In this document: positions 27,174 through 36,134 of the stretch, piece by piece
How the letters are laid out: every line of letters begins with the position of its first letter
Numbering within the stretch: position 1 is the first letter of the stretch
Source: Brevibacterium marinum
GTDB lineage: Bacteria > Actinomycetota > Actinomycetes > Actinomycetales > Brevibacteriaceae
Direction of reading: 5' to 3'
DNA: 64,000 bases
Assembly: GCF_011927955.1 (NCBI RefSeq)
Contig: NZ_JAATJN010000001.1
Span: forward strand, 1,922,001 to 1,986,000
Notes under the pieces: model-generated
What the model was told of the DNA's origin: nothing
Database searches by the model: none
The model's input: the letters and a program-made list of their open reading frames with translations, nothing else
Position numbers and translations under genes: made by a program

Positions 27174-28403
27174 ATGAAACGCAGACTCGGTTTGGTCATC
27201 ACCGCGGCCGTGCTCGCCCTCGTCCTGCCCGTCAACTTCGCGGCGGCAGATCCTCGGGACGACAAGAGCCAGGTCGACGACCGTGTCAAGGAGCTCCAGC
27301 AGGAGTTCGAAGGACTCGACGAGGACCTGGCCCGAGTCATCGCCGAACGTGACGCAGCGGAGGAGAAGCTGCCCGACGCCGAAGCCGCATCGAAGCGGGC
27401 CGACGACGCCCTGGCCGAGGCAATCGAGAAGGATGCCTCCATGGCCGCTCGTCTCACCTCGGCGGAGAATGCCCAGAAGGATCTCAAGACATCGATCGAG
27501 GACGGTGCCGAGGAGATCGACAAGCACAAGACCTCGGCCGCGCGCATCGGCCGTCAGGCCTACCAGAACTCCGGGATCACCTCGGACCTGGCGATGCTGC
27601 TGCAGATGGCCGAGGGCACGAGCGCCGATGGCGGGATCGGCCGCGTGGATTCCGCCGTCCGTTCGCAGCAGCGGACGATCGACAATCTCTCCGAGCAGCG
27701 GGCCGTGAATAAGAACAACGAGGAGCGCCTGTCGGGTGTGACGGAGGAGATCTCCGACCTCAAGGACGAAGCCGCCGAGGCGGTGGTGGCCAAGGAGGCC
27801 GCACAGGTCGACGCGAAGAAGAAGGCCGACAGCCTCAACGATCTCATCTCCGCGAAGGACGATGCCGAGGAGACGATCTCCGACAACAAGGCCTCAACGA
27901 AGGAACAGCTGAAGAAGGAGAAGGAAGAACAGGACCGCTTGGCGGAGAAGGTCCGAGAATGGGAGAAGGAGCAGGAGAAGAAGGGCAAATTCGTCTACGG
28001 CGACGGTGAGCTTGCCAATCCTGCAAAGGGGTATCCCACCACATCGCCCTTCGGTTACCGTGTGCATCCGATCACCGGAGCGAAGAAGCTGCACTCCGGC
28101 ACCGACTTCGGTGTCCCCTGCGGGACCCCGATCCACGCCGCTGGTGATGGTGTGGTCGTCGGCGCCGGTTGGACAGGCGGCTATGGCAATCGCGTGGTCG
28201 TCTCCCACGGCAAGATCAAGGGCGATACGATCGCCTCGACCTACAACCACAACACGAAGGTCAAGGTTCACCCGGGGCAGAAGGTCAAGAAGGGTGATGT
28301 CATCTCGGTTTCGGGCACGACGGGCGCATCGACCGGTTGCCACCTGCACTTCGAGATCATGAAGAACGGCGGCTACGTCGACCCGATGCCCTACATCTCC
28401 TGA
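27174..28403 (+). CDS. Secreted coiled-coil M23 peptidoglycan endopeptidase (EnvC/PcsB-like partner of FtsEX)
   Basis: 409 residues. A signal peptide (about 1-25, ending VNFAAA) is followed by a long, highly charged coiled coil (about 27-275, with Glu/Lys/Asp heptads) and a C-terminal LytM/M23 domain. Zinc-site motifs are present: HSGTDFGVPCG near residue 306 (His and Asp ligands) and HLHFE near 390. The domain therefore looks catalytically active, unlike the degenerate LytM of E. coli EnvC. The coiled coil is where FtsX binds in PcsB and RipC-type hydrolases. AAGG lies 7 nt before the ATG, which starts one base after ftsX ends. Confidence 0.92.
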   Translation: MKRRLGLVITAAVLALVLPVNFAAADPRDDKSQVDDRVKELQQEFEGLDEDLARVIAERDAAEEKLPDAEAASKRADDALAEAIEKDASMAARLTSAENAQKDLKTSIEDGAEEIDKHKTSAARIGRQAYQNSGITSDLAMLLQMAEGTSADGGIGRVDSAVRSQQRTIDNLSEQRAVNKNNEERLSGVTEEISDLKDEAAEAVVAKEAAQVDAKKKADSLNDLISAKDDAEETISDNKASTKEQLKKEKEEQDRLAEKVREWEKEQEKKGKFVYGDGELANPAKGYPTTSPFGYRVHPITGAKKLHSGTDFGVPCGTPIHAAGDGVVVGAGWTGGYGNRVVVSHGKIKGDTIASTYNHNTKVKVHPGQKVKKGDVISVSGTTGASTGCHLHFEIMKNGGYVDPMPYIS

Positions 28404-28636
28404 TTCCGCCGTCCCGGGACCGGTCACATGACCTCGCCGAGGCGGATGTTCGTCGAGGTGGATCTTCGCCGAGGACCTTCGCCGAGGGGACCCTGACCAT
28501 GGTCTTCGTGGCCTTCCGTACGCGATATCATTGAGTTAGACTTGTGGGTCTGCGTGTCCACACGAATGGACAGTCGAGAGGGCTGGCATTCAACGGGTGG
28601 GCACGGTTGGGCCGAGACTGAGAAAGGAGGCCGGAC

Positions 28637-29107
28637 ATGGCGAAGGAAACTGGCAGGAACGTCATTGCGAGGAACCGGAAGGCGCGCCACGACTATCACA
28701 TCGAAGATACGTGGGAGGCCGGCCTCGTGCTCACCGGAACCGAGGTGAAGTCGCTGCGAGAGGGCAGGGCATCGCTGAGGGACGGCTTCGCACTGATCTT
28801 TCAGAACGAAGCCTGGTTGGAAAACGTCTACATTCCCGAGTATCTGCAGGGGACGTGGACGAACCATACGGCTCGTCGACGGCGGAAGCTCCTTCTCCAT
28901 CGGGAGGAGATACTCAAGCTGTCACAGAAGGTCAAGGAATCGAGGCGCACCCTTGTTCCGCTCGAGCTGTACTTCGATGGATCTCGGGTCAAGGTCGAGA
29001 TCGCTCTGGCCAAGGGCAAGCGCGAATGGGACAAACGCCAGGCTCTGCGCGAGGCGACTGACAAACGTGAGGCCGAGCGTGCGATGAAGGCTAAACAGTA
29101 CCTCTGA
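28637..29107 (+). CDS. smpB: SsrA-binding protein SmpB
   Basis: 156-residue RNA-binding protein that delivers tmRNA to stalled ribosomes. [40 protein letters not shown] is the conserved N-terminal OB fold. The basic tail ([25 protein letters not shown]) supplies the residues that enter the mRNA channel. ATG at 28637 has AAAGGAGG 7 nt upstream, one of the strongest ribosome sites in the window. The tmRNA gene follows 141 bp later. Confidence 0.97.
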   Translation: MAKETGRNVIARNRKARHDYHIEDTWEAGLVLTGTEVKSLREGRASLRDGFALIFQNEAWLENVYIPEYLQGTWTNHTARRRRKLLLHREEILKLSQKVKESRRTLVPLELYFDGSRVKVEIALAKGKREWDKRQALREATDKREAERAMKAKQYL

Positions 29108-29248
29108 GACCGGTTGTCCATCCTGAATTTCCGAGTTCGGGAATGCAATTGGGTCGCTCGGTGTTGAGAGGGTATGCTGGTTATCCTGGTCAGCGAATGA
29201 GCCTGTTCGGTCAGGTGGACGAGTTGCTCAGGTTTGGTAACAGAATAT

Positions 29249-29622
29249 GGGGATGATCGGTTTCGACGTTGGACAATGCGTCGGGAGAAGCGGGCCGAGA
29301 ATGTAGAGTCATCTCGTTAATGTCCTCTGCAAACAATAGGTGCTAAGTCTAACAACCGCACCGATTTCGCCCTCGCTGCCTGATAGAGCGCGAGCTGCGA
29401 ATCCGTCAGCCTAGAGTTGCTTCCGCTCTAGAATCTGGCGTCGCTTAGGAAGCCACTGCTTCAGATATTCGTTGAGGGTATCTGAGGGACTTTTACTCAA
29501 CTCCGTTCGTTGGTCCACGTGTTCGTGCGAGGACCAGAACCTAAGAAACTATTTCACGAACTGCGCCCGGAGAAGTCCCGACAATCTGCCGACGGACGCG
29601 GGTTCGATTCCCGCCATCTCCA
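29249..29622 (+). ncRNA. ssrA: Transfer-messenger RNA (tmRNA)
   Basis: The 5' acceptor strand GGGGATG pairs with CATCTCC at the 3' end with one G-U wobble. The T arm GACGCGGGTTCGATTCCCGCC lies just before the 3' end. The tag reading frame at 29342-29383 encodes AKSNNRTDFALAA followed by TGA, ending in the ALAA signal recognised by ClpXP. The terminal CCA is not encoded (the DNA reads ACT), so it must be added post-transcriptionally. Length about 374 nt. It lies directly after smpB. From memory, this tag matches Brevibacterium. Confidence 0.95.
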
Positions 29623-29631
29623 CTTATAGAC

Positions 29632-29671
29632 AAGCCCCGTAGGCCTGAATCTCATCAGACCTACGGGGCTT
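29632..29671. terminator. Terminator hairpin shared by ssrA and the convergent ThDP gene
   Basis: Seventeen-base arms with a single mismatch (AAGCCCCGTAGG... and ...CCTACGGGGCTT) around a short AT-rich loop. It lies 9 bp after the tmRNA 3' end and just beyond the stop of the ThDP enzyme gene at 29674. It is a good bidirectional terminator. Confidence 0.8.
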
Positions 29672-29673
29672 CG

Positions 29674-31338
29674 TCATGCCATCACCTGAGAGTTCACACG
29701 GATGACTTCCTCCTGATACGGCGCGATGACCGAACCCGAGACGCGCAGGTCGAGCAGCAGGAACCTCCGTTCGCCGACCGGAGTCGCTTTCCACTCATCG
29801 ACGACTTCGAGATCGGCCAGCGATCGTACCTCGACTCCCTGTCCACCGGCCGCGTCGGCCAGGGCTGCGAAGTCGATCTCGTCGATGAGCATCGGCGATT
29901 GGTTGAGACCCTTGAGACCGTACAGGTTCAACTCGGCACCATAGGCGGCATCGTTGAAGACCACGGCGATTCCTCGCCCTCCTGCCGAACGGATGGCGGT
30001 GTCGAGATCGGACAGAGCCATCGCTCCTCCGCCGTCGCCGGTGGTGAGGACGATCGTCGAATTCTGATTGGCTCTCGCCGCTCCTGCGACACTGTGCCAC
30101 CCGAGCCCGATGGACTGGAATGCTGTGCCGACCATCGCCAGACGGTCGGGTGCACTGGGTTCCCAGAACATGTTCGCCCATGCGATGAAGTGACCGCCGT
30201 CGGAGACGACGACCCGGTCCTCAGGTAGAAGTTCCCCGAGCCGCGCGGCCGCCGCACGCGGGTCGAGACGACCGTCCTCGGCAAATTCTGTGCCTACCTC
30301 ATAGGCTCTCTCGGCCGTCGTGTCCACGGACTCGCGCCATCCGCCGACAGGCGCACCCGAGGCTTCCAATCGACAGACGAGTTCGCCCGCGGCCAGCTTC
30401 ACGTCACTGCGGACGAATCCGCCGACGCGAGCGTTCGTCGCACGATCGTCCGTGTCGATCTGCCAGACAGCGGTCGTTGGATGGAACAACTCGCCGAAGC
30501 GCATCGTGAACTGGTTGAGCGAGGCGCCGAGGACGACGGCGACATCGGCCTCCCGGACTCGCTGCATGGCGTCGGGAGCCCCGAACCCTCCGGCCACACC
30601 GAGGTCGTACTCGGCATCCGGGAAGACATTGCGGCCCAGAGCCGTGGTCGCGGTCAACGCTCCGGTGGCCTCTGCCAGGGCGCCGAGTTCCTCCTCGGCA
30701 CCGGACAGCCACGCACCTCGGCCGGCCAGAAGCAGCGGACGCTCCGCATCGGCGAGGGCAGCCGCAAGACGGTCGAGGGAGGACTGCGCGAACTCGGACG
30801 ACGGTGCCAGCGGAGCCCGGCGACCGGGCCCGGGAACCTGTGGAATCTCCCCGATGTCGAGGGTCGCGACATCGTAGGGGATCGCGAGGACGACGGGCAC
30901 TCGGTACGTCACGGCGTGTTCGATCGCGGTGATTGTGGCCGCGGCGGCGTCCACACGGCCGACTGTATAGGTGCGCACCCCCACCGCGGAGGCCATTGCG
31001 ATCTGGTCGACATCCCAGGGGCGGGGGCCGGACGTGGGCTCATCACCGACGACGAGGACGAGTGGAACCTTGGCCTGGGCCGCCTCGGCGAGGGCGGTGA
31101 GCGTGTTCGTGAATCCGGCACCGTAGGTCGTGGTCGCGGCAGCGAGGCACCCGGAGGTGCGGAAGTGCGCATCGGCTGCGACGACGGCACCGGCTTCGTG
31201 TCTGACGGCGGTGTAGGTCGCCGAGGTGGAGGCGAGTAGGGCATCGAGGAAGTAGGCGTTGCCGTTGCCCATGAGTCCGAAGACCTCATCGATGTGGCAG
31301 GCCAGAGTGTGCGCGACGTGAGCCGATGTGTGGGCCAT
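29674..31338 (-). CDS. Thiamine-diphosphate-dependent enzyme, acetolactate synthase-like (copy 1)
   Basis: 554 residues with the three-domain ThDP architecture. The N-terminal pyrimidine-binding domain has the activating Glu in AVRHEAGAV near residue 48. The central domain spans about 190-330. The C-terminal pyrophosphate domain has TTGDGGGAMALSDLDTA followed by FNDAAYG near 460, the GDG...N metal motif. Enzymes with this fold decarboxylate 2-keto acids or form acyloins. The protein is highly divergent from biosynthetic IlvB and has no IlvN partner. ATG at 31338 has AAAGG 6-7 nt upstream. It lies 300 bp after the symporter gene on the same strand and shares the cluster with a second ThDP enzyme and a ureohydrolase. 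Confidence 0.82.
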   Translation of the reverse strand: MAHTSAHVAHTLACHIDEVFGLMGNGNAYFLDALLASTSATYTAVRHEAGAVVAADAHFRTSGCLAAATTTYGAGFTNTLTALAEAAQAKVPLVLVVGDEPTSGPRPWDVDQIAMASAVGVRTYTVGRVDAAAATITAIEHAVTYRVPVVLAIPYDVATLDIGEIPQVPGPGRRAPLAPSSEFAQSSLDRLAAALADAERPLLLAGRGAWLSGAEEELGALAEATGALTATTALGRNVFPDAEYDLGVAGGFGAPDAMQRVREADVAVVLGASLNQFTMRFGELFHPTTAVWQIDTDDRATNARVGGFVRSDVKLAAGELVCRLEASGAPVGGWRESVDTTAERAYEVGTEFAEDGRLDPRAAAARLGELLPEDRVVVSDGGHFIAWANMFWEPSAPDRLAMVGTAFQSIGLGWHSVAGAARANQNSTIVLTTGDGGGAMALSDLDTAIRSAGGRGIAVVFNDAAYGAELNLYGLKGLNQSPMLIDEIDFAALADAAGGQGVEVRSLADLEVVDEWKATPVGERRFLLLDLRVSGSVIAPYQEEVIRVNSQVMA

Positions 31339-31638
31339 GGGAGACCTTTCGCGAATGAGATTGAGATATGGAAAGAGCGATCCATATATGTCTCACACGC
31401 GTGTTCCGCGGCTTCGCGCTCCTTTTTCGAGCGCCGGCTTCTCGGTATCAACCGGATTCGACGTTGGCACCGGCCTGACTCTACGAATATAGGCGAGAGG
31501 TGGTCCCTTGACCAAGTTCGGGCGGTGCACCGCGACGGTGGGTGCACCGCGACAGTGCCGATCGCCGAAGCACGGGTTGAGTATCGACAAACGCACGCGC
31601 ACCGGCGTTATTCGGTACCGCGTGCGTTTCTCGGCGGC
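31339..31638. other. Gap between symporter and ThDP copy 1
   Basis: No gene recognised. A 15-base direct repeat (GTGCACCGCGAC, then G or A, then GTG) occurs twice around 31526-31556. It may contain a secondary promoter for the downstream ThDP gene. Confidence 0.4.
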
Positions 31639-33228
31639 TCAGCGGTTCAGGCGTTCCTTCCACGCTGCCATGATCGCCGGATCGGTCGGTTTCGACACCA
31701 GGGAACCGATGACGTAGCCGAGCAGCGAGGCGATGAGGCCGAGGTAGATGGCTTCACTCGAGTAGATGCCCATCGTGATCATGACGATGATCGTGGTGAG
31801 CGCACCGAGGATCATGCCGGCCATGACGCCGACGATCGTTCCGCGCTTGAAGACCAGACCGCCGAGGATGGGGATGAACAGTCCGGTCACCAGCAGGTTG
31901 TAGGCCACGGTCAGAGCCTCGACGACGCTGGGCATGATATTTGCGAGGATGAGGGTGACGACGCCGAGGCCGATGAGGTAGATCCGGGAATCGCGGATCT
32001 CATCCCCGGTCTCGCGGACCAGGGATCGGACGAGGGCCGACTTCGTTCCCAAACTGGAGTCCCCGTTGGCAGTCCCGCCGGACATCGCGTCGGTGCCAGT
32101 GGTGCCTGCGGAGGCAGTCTCACCCGCCACGCCGTCGGTCGCCACGCCGTTCGCCGCCACGCCGTCGGCCGCCGAGTGATCCTCCGTGACCGGAACGACG
32201 TCCTTGCGGGCCAGCAGAGGTTCGACGATGTCCTGACGGCACACGGTCGAGGCCGCCATCAGCGATCCCGAGGCAGTGGACATCATCGCGGCGAGTGCTG
32301 CCGCGAGCACGAGCCCGCCCATCAGGGGCGACATGGCAGCGTCGACGACGGCGACGAACACATCGTCTTGGACCTCGATGCCGGGCACGATCTTGGTCGC
32401 GGCCATGCCGATGAGCGCACCGGCCACGGCGTAGAGGAGGCAGTAGACGCCTGCCGAAAGTCCGCCCCACCTGGCCACGCCCGGGCTGCGTGCGGTGAAC
32501 ACGCGCTGCCAGATGTCCTGGCCGATGAGCAGTCCCAGCGTGTAGACGAGGATGTAGCCGAGGACGGCCTCCCAGCCGATTCCCACCGGACTGGTCTGCT
32601 CGGCGGGCAGTGACGCGAACAGCTCGGTGATGCCACCGGACTTGCTCAACACGATCGGCAGCATGATGAGGAAGATTCCGATCGTCTGGATGAAGAACTG
32701 CACGAAGTCGGTCAGCGTGATCGACCACATTCCGCCGAGCATCGAATAGAGGATGACGATGCCGCCGCCGATGAGCACCGACCAGAACTTGTCGAGGTCG
32801 AAGAGAGCATGGAAGATCGTCGCATAGGCGACCGTCGATGTCGTCGAGATCATCAGACCATAGGCGGTCATGATCGCGCCCGAGACCAGTCGGGAGCCCT
32901 TGCCGTACCGCAGCTCCAGCATCTGCGAGACCGTGTAGATCTCCAGCTTCTGAATCTTCGGGGCGAAGAACAGCGAGAGCAGGATGATGCCCAGGCCGAT
33001 GCTGAAGACCAGCCACATTCCCGACAGCCCGGAGGTGTAGCCGAGGCCGACACCGCCGATCGTCGAGGCTCCGCCGAGGACGACCGCGGACATCGTGCCC
33101 GTGTACAGCCATCCGCCCAGGCGACGGCCCGCGACGAGGAAATCGTCCTGGTTCTTTGCCTTGTACCGGCCCCAGATTCCGAATCCCACCATGGCGGCGA
33201 GATAGATGATGACGACTAGAGAGTCCAC
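31639..33228 (-). CDS. Sodium:solute symporter family permease
   Basis: 529 residues with about thirteen hydrophobic segments. The N-terminal helix VVIIYLAAMVGFGIWGRY is followed by NQDDFLVAGRRLGGW, a hallmark of the SSS family, and GGASTIGGVGLGYTSGLSGMW near residue 62. GTG at 33228 has AAAGGG 7 nt upstream. A cytoplasmic loop near residues 350-400 contains a low-complexity insert (GVAANGVATDGVAGETAS...), encoded partly by three 15-bp tandem repeats at 32126-32170. Most relatives lack it. Cotranscribed position between the two ThDP genes marks it as the importer for the cluster's substrate; SSS proteins take up organic acids, amino acids, urea or related solutes. Confidence 0.9.
   Translation of the reverse strand: MDSLVVIIYLAAMVGFGIWGRYKAKNQDDFLVAGRRLGGWLYTGTMSAVVLGGASTIGGVGLGYTSGLSGMWLVFSIGLGIILLSLFFAPKIQKLEIYTVSQMLELRYGKGSRLVSGAIMTAYGLMISTTSTVAYATIFHALFDLDKFWSVLIGGGIVILYSMLGGMWSITLTDFVQFFIQTIGIFLIMLPIVLSKSGGITELFASLPAEQTSPVGIGWEAVLGYILVYTLGLLIGQDIWQRVFTARSPGVARWGGLSAGVYCLLYAVAGALIGMAATKIVPGIEVQDDVFVAVVDAAMSPLMGGLVLAAALAAMMSTASGSLMAASTVCRQDIVEPLLARKDVVPVTEDHSAADGVAANGVATDGVAGETASAGTTGTDAMSGGTANGDSSLGTKSALVRSLVRETGDEIRDSRIYLIGLGVVTLILANIMPSVVEALTVAYNLLVTGLFIPILGGLVFKRGTIVGVMAGMILGALTTIIVMITMGIYSSEAIYLGLIASLLGYVIGSLVSKPTDPAIMAAWKERLNR
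32126..32170. repeat. Three 15-bp tandem repeats inside the symporter gene
   Basis: Units GCCACGCCGTCGGTC, GCCACGCCGTTCGCC and GCCACGCCGTCGGCC lie head to tail and keep the reading frame. They encode repeats of the type (A/T)DGVA/ANGVA in a loop. They suggest slippage-driven loop expansion. Confidence 0.85.
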
Positions 33229-33277
33229 GTCGACCCTTTCCTTGGTTGGTGCGTGCGCATCCGGCTCAGCGGGTGCT

Positions 33278-34984
33278 TCAGCACTCGATGTGAATGGTGG
33301 TGGGAACCGTACGCTCGAGCGCCTCGGCGACGGTCGTCGGCAGCATGTCGTCGAGGTCCGACTCCGCAATCGTGACTCCGGCCCCGCCCATGGACTGGCC
33401 CAGTGCCGCGAAGTCGGGACGAGCGAGCTTGACCGCGAACGGCTCCATGCTCCTATCGACCATCTGCTCCTCGATCTCCGCGTAGCCTCCGTTGTCGACG
33501 ATGACGAAGGGGATCCCCAGCCCCAGCTCGCCGGCGGTCATCAGCTCCTGGATCGAGAACATCGCAGCCCCGTCCCCGAGGATGCAGGCGATGGGCCGGG
33601 CGCTGTCGGCCAGTTTCGCCCCGATGGCTGCGGGGATCCCGTAGCCCAAGGTGGCGAAGCCGGGCATGTAGAGCAGTTGGTCGGGTGTGCTCGCTGTCAG
33701 CGCGTGCACGGATCCGTCGTAGGTGACCTGGGACGAGTCTCCGGAGACCACAACAGACGGACCGGCACCCTGCTCGACCAGACGGGTGACGCGGGCACCG
33801 ATGCACTCGAAGTCGAAATCCTCACCCCAGGACCGACGGATGGCTGCAACCCTGTCGGCTCCGCTTTCGCCGGAAGCGATGTCCCTCGCCGAGGCGGCCG
33901 TGGGCTCGCCGATGCCCAGCTCGGTCATCAGCGCGGTGAGGAATTCGCCCGTATCGGCGCAGGCGAGGATGTCACCGCCGAGGTTCTTGCCCAGCTGGTC
34001 GGGGTCGATATCGCAGCGGATGACGACCTGGTCCGAGTCTGGGTCGCGGACCCCGGCCGAGGTCTGGGCGCCGATGAGTCCGCCCCACAGGTCGGAGTCG
34101 GCGAGTTCGGAGCCGAGCACGATGAGCACGTCCGCGGCTGCCGACTCTGCTTGGACGCTGGGGAAACGAACGTTGGACCCCAAGGACAGCGGGTGGTCCT
34201 CCGCGACGATGCCCTTGCCGTTGGCGGTGGTGGCCACGGGAGCATCGAGCGCCTCGGCGAAGGCTGTGACCTCGGCACCGGCACTGCGGGCCCCACCACC
34301 GGCGACGATGAGGGGACGATGTGCACCGCGCACCGCCTCGGCGGTACGAGCCACGACCCGCGAATCCAGACCCGGGCGACGACCCGGGATCGGAGTCGGC
34401 ACGCTGCCGTTCCAGACGCCCTCGAGCACGTCGAGCGGAACCTCGATGTGGACGGGGCCGGGACGGGACGAGGCGAACATGGCGAACGCCTCGGCGACGG
34501 CCTGGGCCGCACCCTCGGCCGTCCGCGTGCGCTGAGAGGAGACCAGCAGATGACTCAGCGCACCTGAGGAGTCCTTCGTCTCGTGGAGCATTCCGACGTC
34601 GGCGCGCTCCAGGCCGGTGGGCACACCGGGGGAGAGGATGAGCATCGGACGCGACTCCGCGTACGCGGTCGCGGCGGCCGTGACGACGTTGGTCAGGCCG
34701 GGCCCCGAGGTCGTGATGACGACCCCGGGCTTGCCGGAGACGAGGAAGTACCCGTCGGCTCCGTAGCCGGCACCCTGTTCGTGGCGGGGCGTGATCGCGC
34801 GGATGCCGAACTCGCCCAGATGCCGGTAGAACTCGAGGTTGTGCGTGCCGGGGATGCCGAAGACGGTGTCGACTCCGTGCGCGGCCAAGGTGGCAACGAC
34901 GGCTCTGGCGCCATTGCGGAACATCTCCCCGTTCGCTGCCGTGCTGTGCCCCGGCTGAGGAGGCTGCTGTGGGTTCGCGTTCAT
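33278..34984 (-). CDS. Thiamine-diphosphate-dependent enzyme, 2-keto acid decarboxylase/acetolactate synthase-like (copy 2)
   Basis: 568 residues. VFGIPGTHNLEFYRHL and PRHEQGAGYGADGY (activating Glu near residue 68) open the pyrimidine domain. TTSGPGLTNVVTAAATAYAESRPML is a close match to the IlvB family. The pyrophosphate domain has CILGDGAAMFSIQEL and VDNGGYAEIEEQM near 480, giving the GDG...N metal site. A PPA-type central domain lies between. ATG at 34984 follows the ureohydrolase stop by one base (TGAGATG), indicating termination-reinitiation; a GTG at 34993 would overlap it. The direct coupling to a ureohydrolase recalls the AruI 2-ketoarginine decarboxylase/guanidinobutyrase route of arginine catabolism, but that is inference. 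Confidence 0.87.
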   Translation of the reverse strand: MNANPQQPPQPGHSTAANGEMFRNGARAVVATLAAHGVDTVFGIPGTHNLEFYRHLGEFGIRAITPRHEQGAGYGADGYFLVSGKPGVVITTSGPGLTNVVTAAATAYAESRPMLILSPGVPTGLERADVGMLHETKDSSGALSHLLVSSQRTRTAEGAAQAVAEAFAMFASSRPGPVHIEVPLDVLEGVWNGSVPTPIPGRRPGLDSRVVARTAEAVRGAHRPLIVAGGGARSAGAEVTAFAEALDAPVATTANGKGIVAEDHPLSLGSNVRFPSVQAESAAADVLIVLGSELADSDLWGGLIGAQTSAGVRDPDSDQVVIRCDIDPDQLGKNLGGDILACADTGEFLTALMTELGIGEPTAASARDIASGESGADRVAAIRRSWGEDFDFECIGARVTRLVEQGAGPSVVVSGDSSQVTYDGSVHALTASTPDQLLYMPGFATLGYGIPAAIGAKLADSARPIACILGDGAAMFSIQELMTAGELGLGIPFVIVDNGGYAEIEEQMVDRSMEPFAVKLARPDFAALGQSMGGAGVTIAESDLDDMLPTTVAEALERTVPTTIHIEC

Positions 34985-34985
34985 C

Positions 34986-35996
34986 TCAAGCACCCAGCGC
35001 GTCGCCGCTGGGACCGGAAGGTTCGGTGAGACCGTTCTGCTCGGCCGCCCACAGGGACAGGATCTCGTAGCCGACGTGGGCGGCGGCGAGGCCGGTCACC
35101 TCGGCGTGGTCATAGGCGGGGGCCACCTCGACGATCTCACCGCCGACGACGTTGAGTCCCTGCAGCCCGCGGATCGAGTTGAGCAGTTCGCGGCTCGTCA
35201 TCCCGCCGGCCTCGGGAGTGCCGGTCCCGGGTGCGGCCGCGGGGTCGAGGACGTCGATGTCGACCGACAGATAGACGGGGGCGTCGCCGAGGCGCCCTCG
35301 CATCCGGGCCACGACCTCCTGGACGGAGGTGAACTGATAGTCGTCGCTGCGGACGATCTGGAATCCGAGGACCGCGTCGTCCTCGAGGTCCTTCTTGCCG
35401 TACAGCGGTCCGCGAATGCCCACGTGCATGCAGGACTCGAGATCGAGCAGGCCCTCTTCGCTGGCACGGCGGAACGGGGTGCCGTGAGTGTACGGAGCAC
35501 CGAAGTAGGTGTCCCAGGTGTCGAGGTGGGCGTCGAAGTGCAGGACCGCGATCTTGCCGTGGGTCTTGTGCAGGGAGCGCAGGTTCGGCAGAGCCAGCGT
35601 GTGGTCGCCGCCGAGGGTGAGCAGCTTCGCCTCGTCGGCGCGCATCTCATCGGCGGTCTCCTCGACCGTGGAGATGGCCTCTTCGATGTCGAACGGGTTG
35701 ACGCCCAGGTCACCGCAGTCGGCGACCTGCTGCCAGGTGAACGGGTGGACGTTCGTCGCCTGATTGTAGGGGCGCAGCAGCTTCGAGGACTGTCGGATGT
35801 GGGCGGGGCCGAAGCGGGCTCCCGGTCGGTAGCTGACACCTGCGTCGAAGGGGACGCCGAGGATTCTGACGTCGATCTTCTCACCCGGCCGCTGGGCTTC
35901 GACTTCGTCGATGCGCGGCAGCAGACCGAAGGTCGGTGGTCCCGCGAAACGCGGCGTCTGGCTGTAATCGGCTGGGCCCAGGGGTTGAGACGACAT
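34986..35996 (-). CDS. Ureohydrolase (agmatinase/guanidinobutyrase family)
   Basis: 336-residue binuclear manganese hydrolase that releases urea from a guanidino compound. All three metal motifs are intact: [10 protein letters not shown] near residue 128, [11 protein letters not shown] near 152, and [19 protein letters not shown] near 245. A 40-residue N-terminal extension ([15 protein letters not shown]...) is typical of agmatinase/guanidinobutyrase rather than arginase. It is the first gene of a minus-strand run that continues into the ThDP enzyme, the symporter and the second ThDP enzyme. It is divergent from a PucR-type regulator, which suggests induction by its substrate rather than a polyamine housekeeping role. 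Confidence 0.92.
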   Translation of the reverse strand: MSSQPLGPADYSQTPRFAGPPTFGLLPRIDEVEAQRPGEKIDVRILGVPFDAGVSYRPGARFGPAHIRQSSKLLRPYNQATNVHPFTWQQVADCGDLGVNPFDIEEAISTVEETADEMRADEAKLLTLGGDHTLALPNLRSLHKTHGKIAVLHFDAHLDTWDTYFGAPYTHGTPFRRASEEGLLDLESCMHVGIRGPLYGKKDLEDDAVLGFQIVRSDDYQFTSVQEVVARMRGRLGDAPVYLSVDIDVLDPAAAPGTGTPEAGGMTSRELLNSIRGLQGLNVVGGEIVEVAPAYDHAEVTGLAAAHVGYEILSLWAAEQNGLTEPSGPSGDALGA

Positions 35997-36078
35997 CGAC
36001 TCTCCTTCGAAAAGACGGTTGTTGAACTCGGTGGTGAGTGGTTGCCATCAGCCTAGGACGTGGCTCACATCCCACCGA

Positions 36079-36123
36079 TATCCACGACGGATAAATTGAG
36101 AGACAAGATATCCACAGTGGATA
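36079..36123. promoter_or_regulatory. Paired inverted repeats in the ureohydrolase/PucR divergent promoter
   Basis: Two related sites: TATCCACGACGGATA at 36079-36093 and TATCCACAGTGGATA at 36109-36123. The second is a perfect 7-1-7 palindrome; the first keeps the TATCC...GGATA ends. Their centres are 30 bp apart, about three helical turns, so two dimers could bind one face of the DNA. The second site ends 11 bp before the regulator's start at 36135, so the regulator probably controls itself as well as the catabolic operon. Confidence 0.65.
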
Positions 36124-36134
36124 GGATGGGGTCT

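Noticed and set aside
26279..27547. 422-codon minus-strand open frame over ftsX
   Set aside because: Composition is a mirror of ftsX and the M23 gene (Asp/Arg/Gly-rich), with no motif; ftsX is unmistakable.
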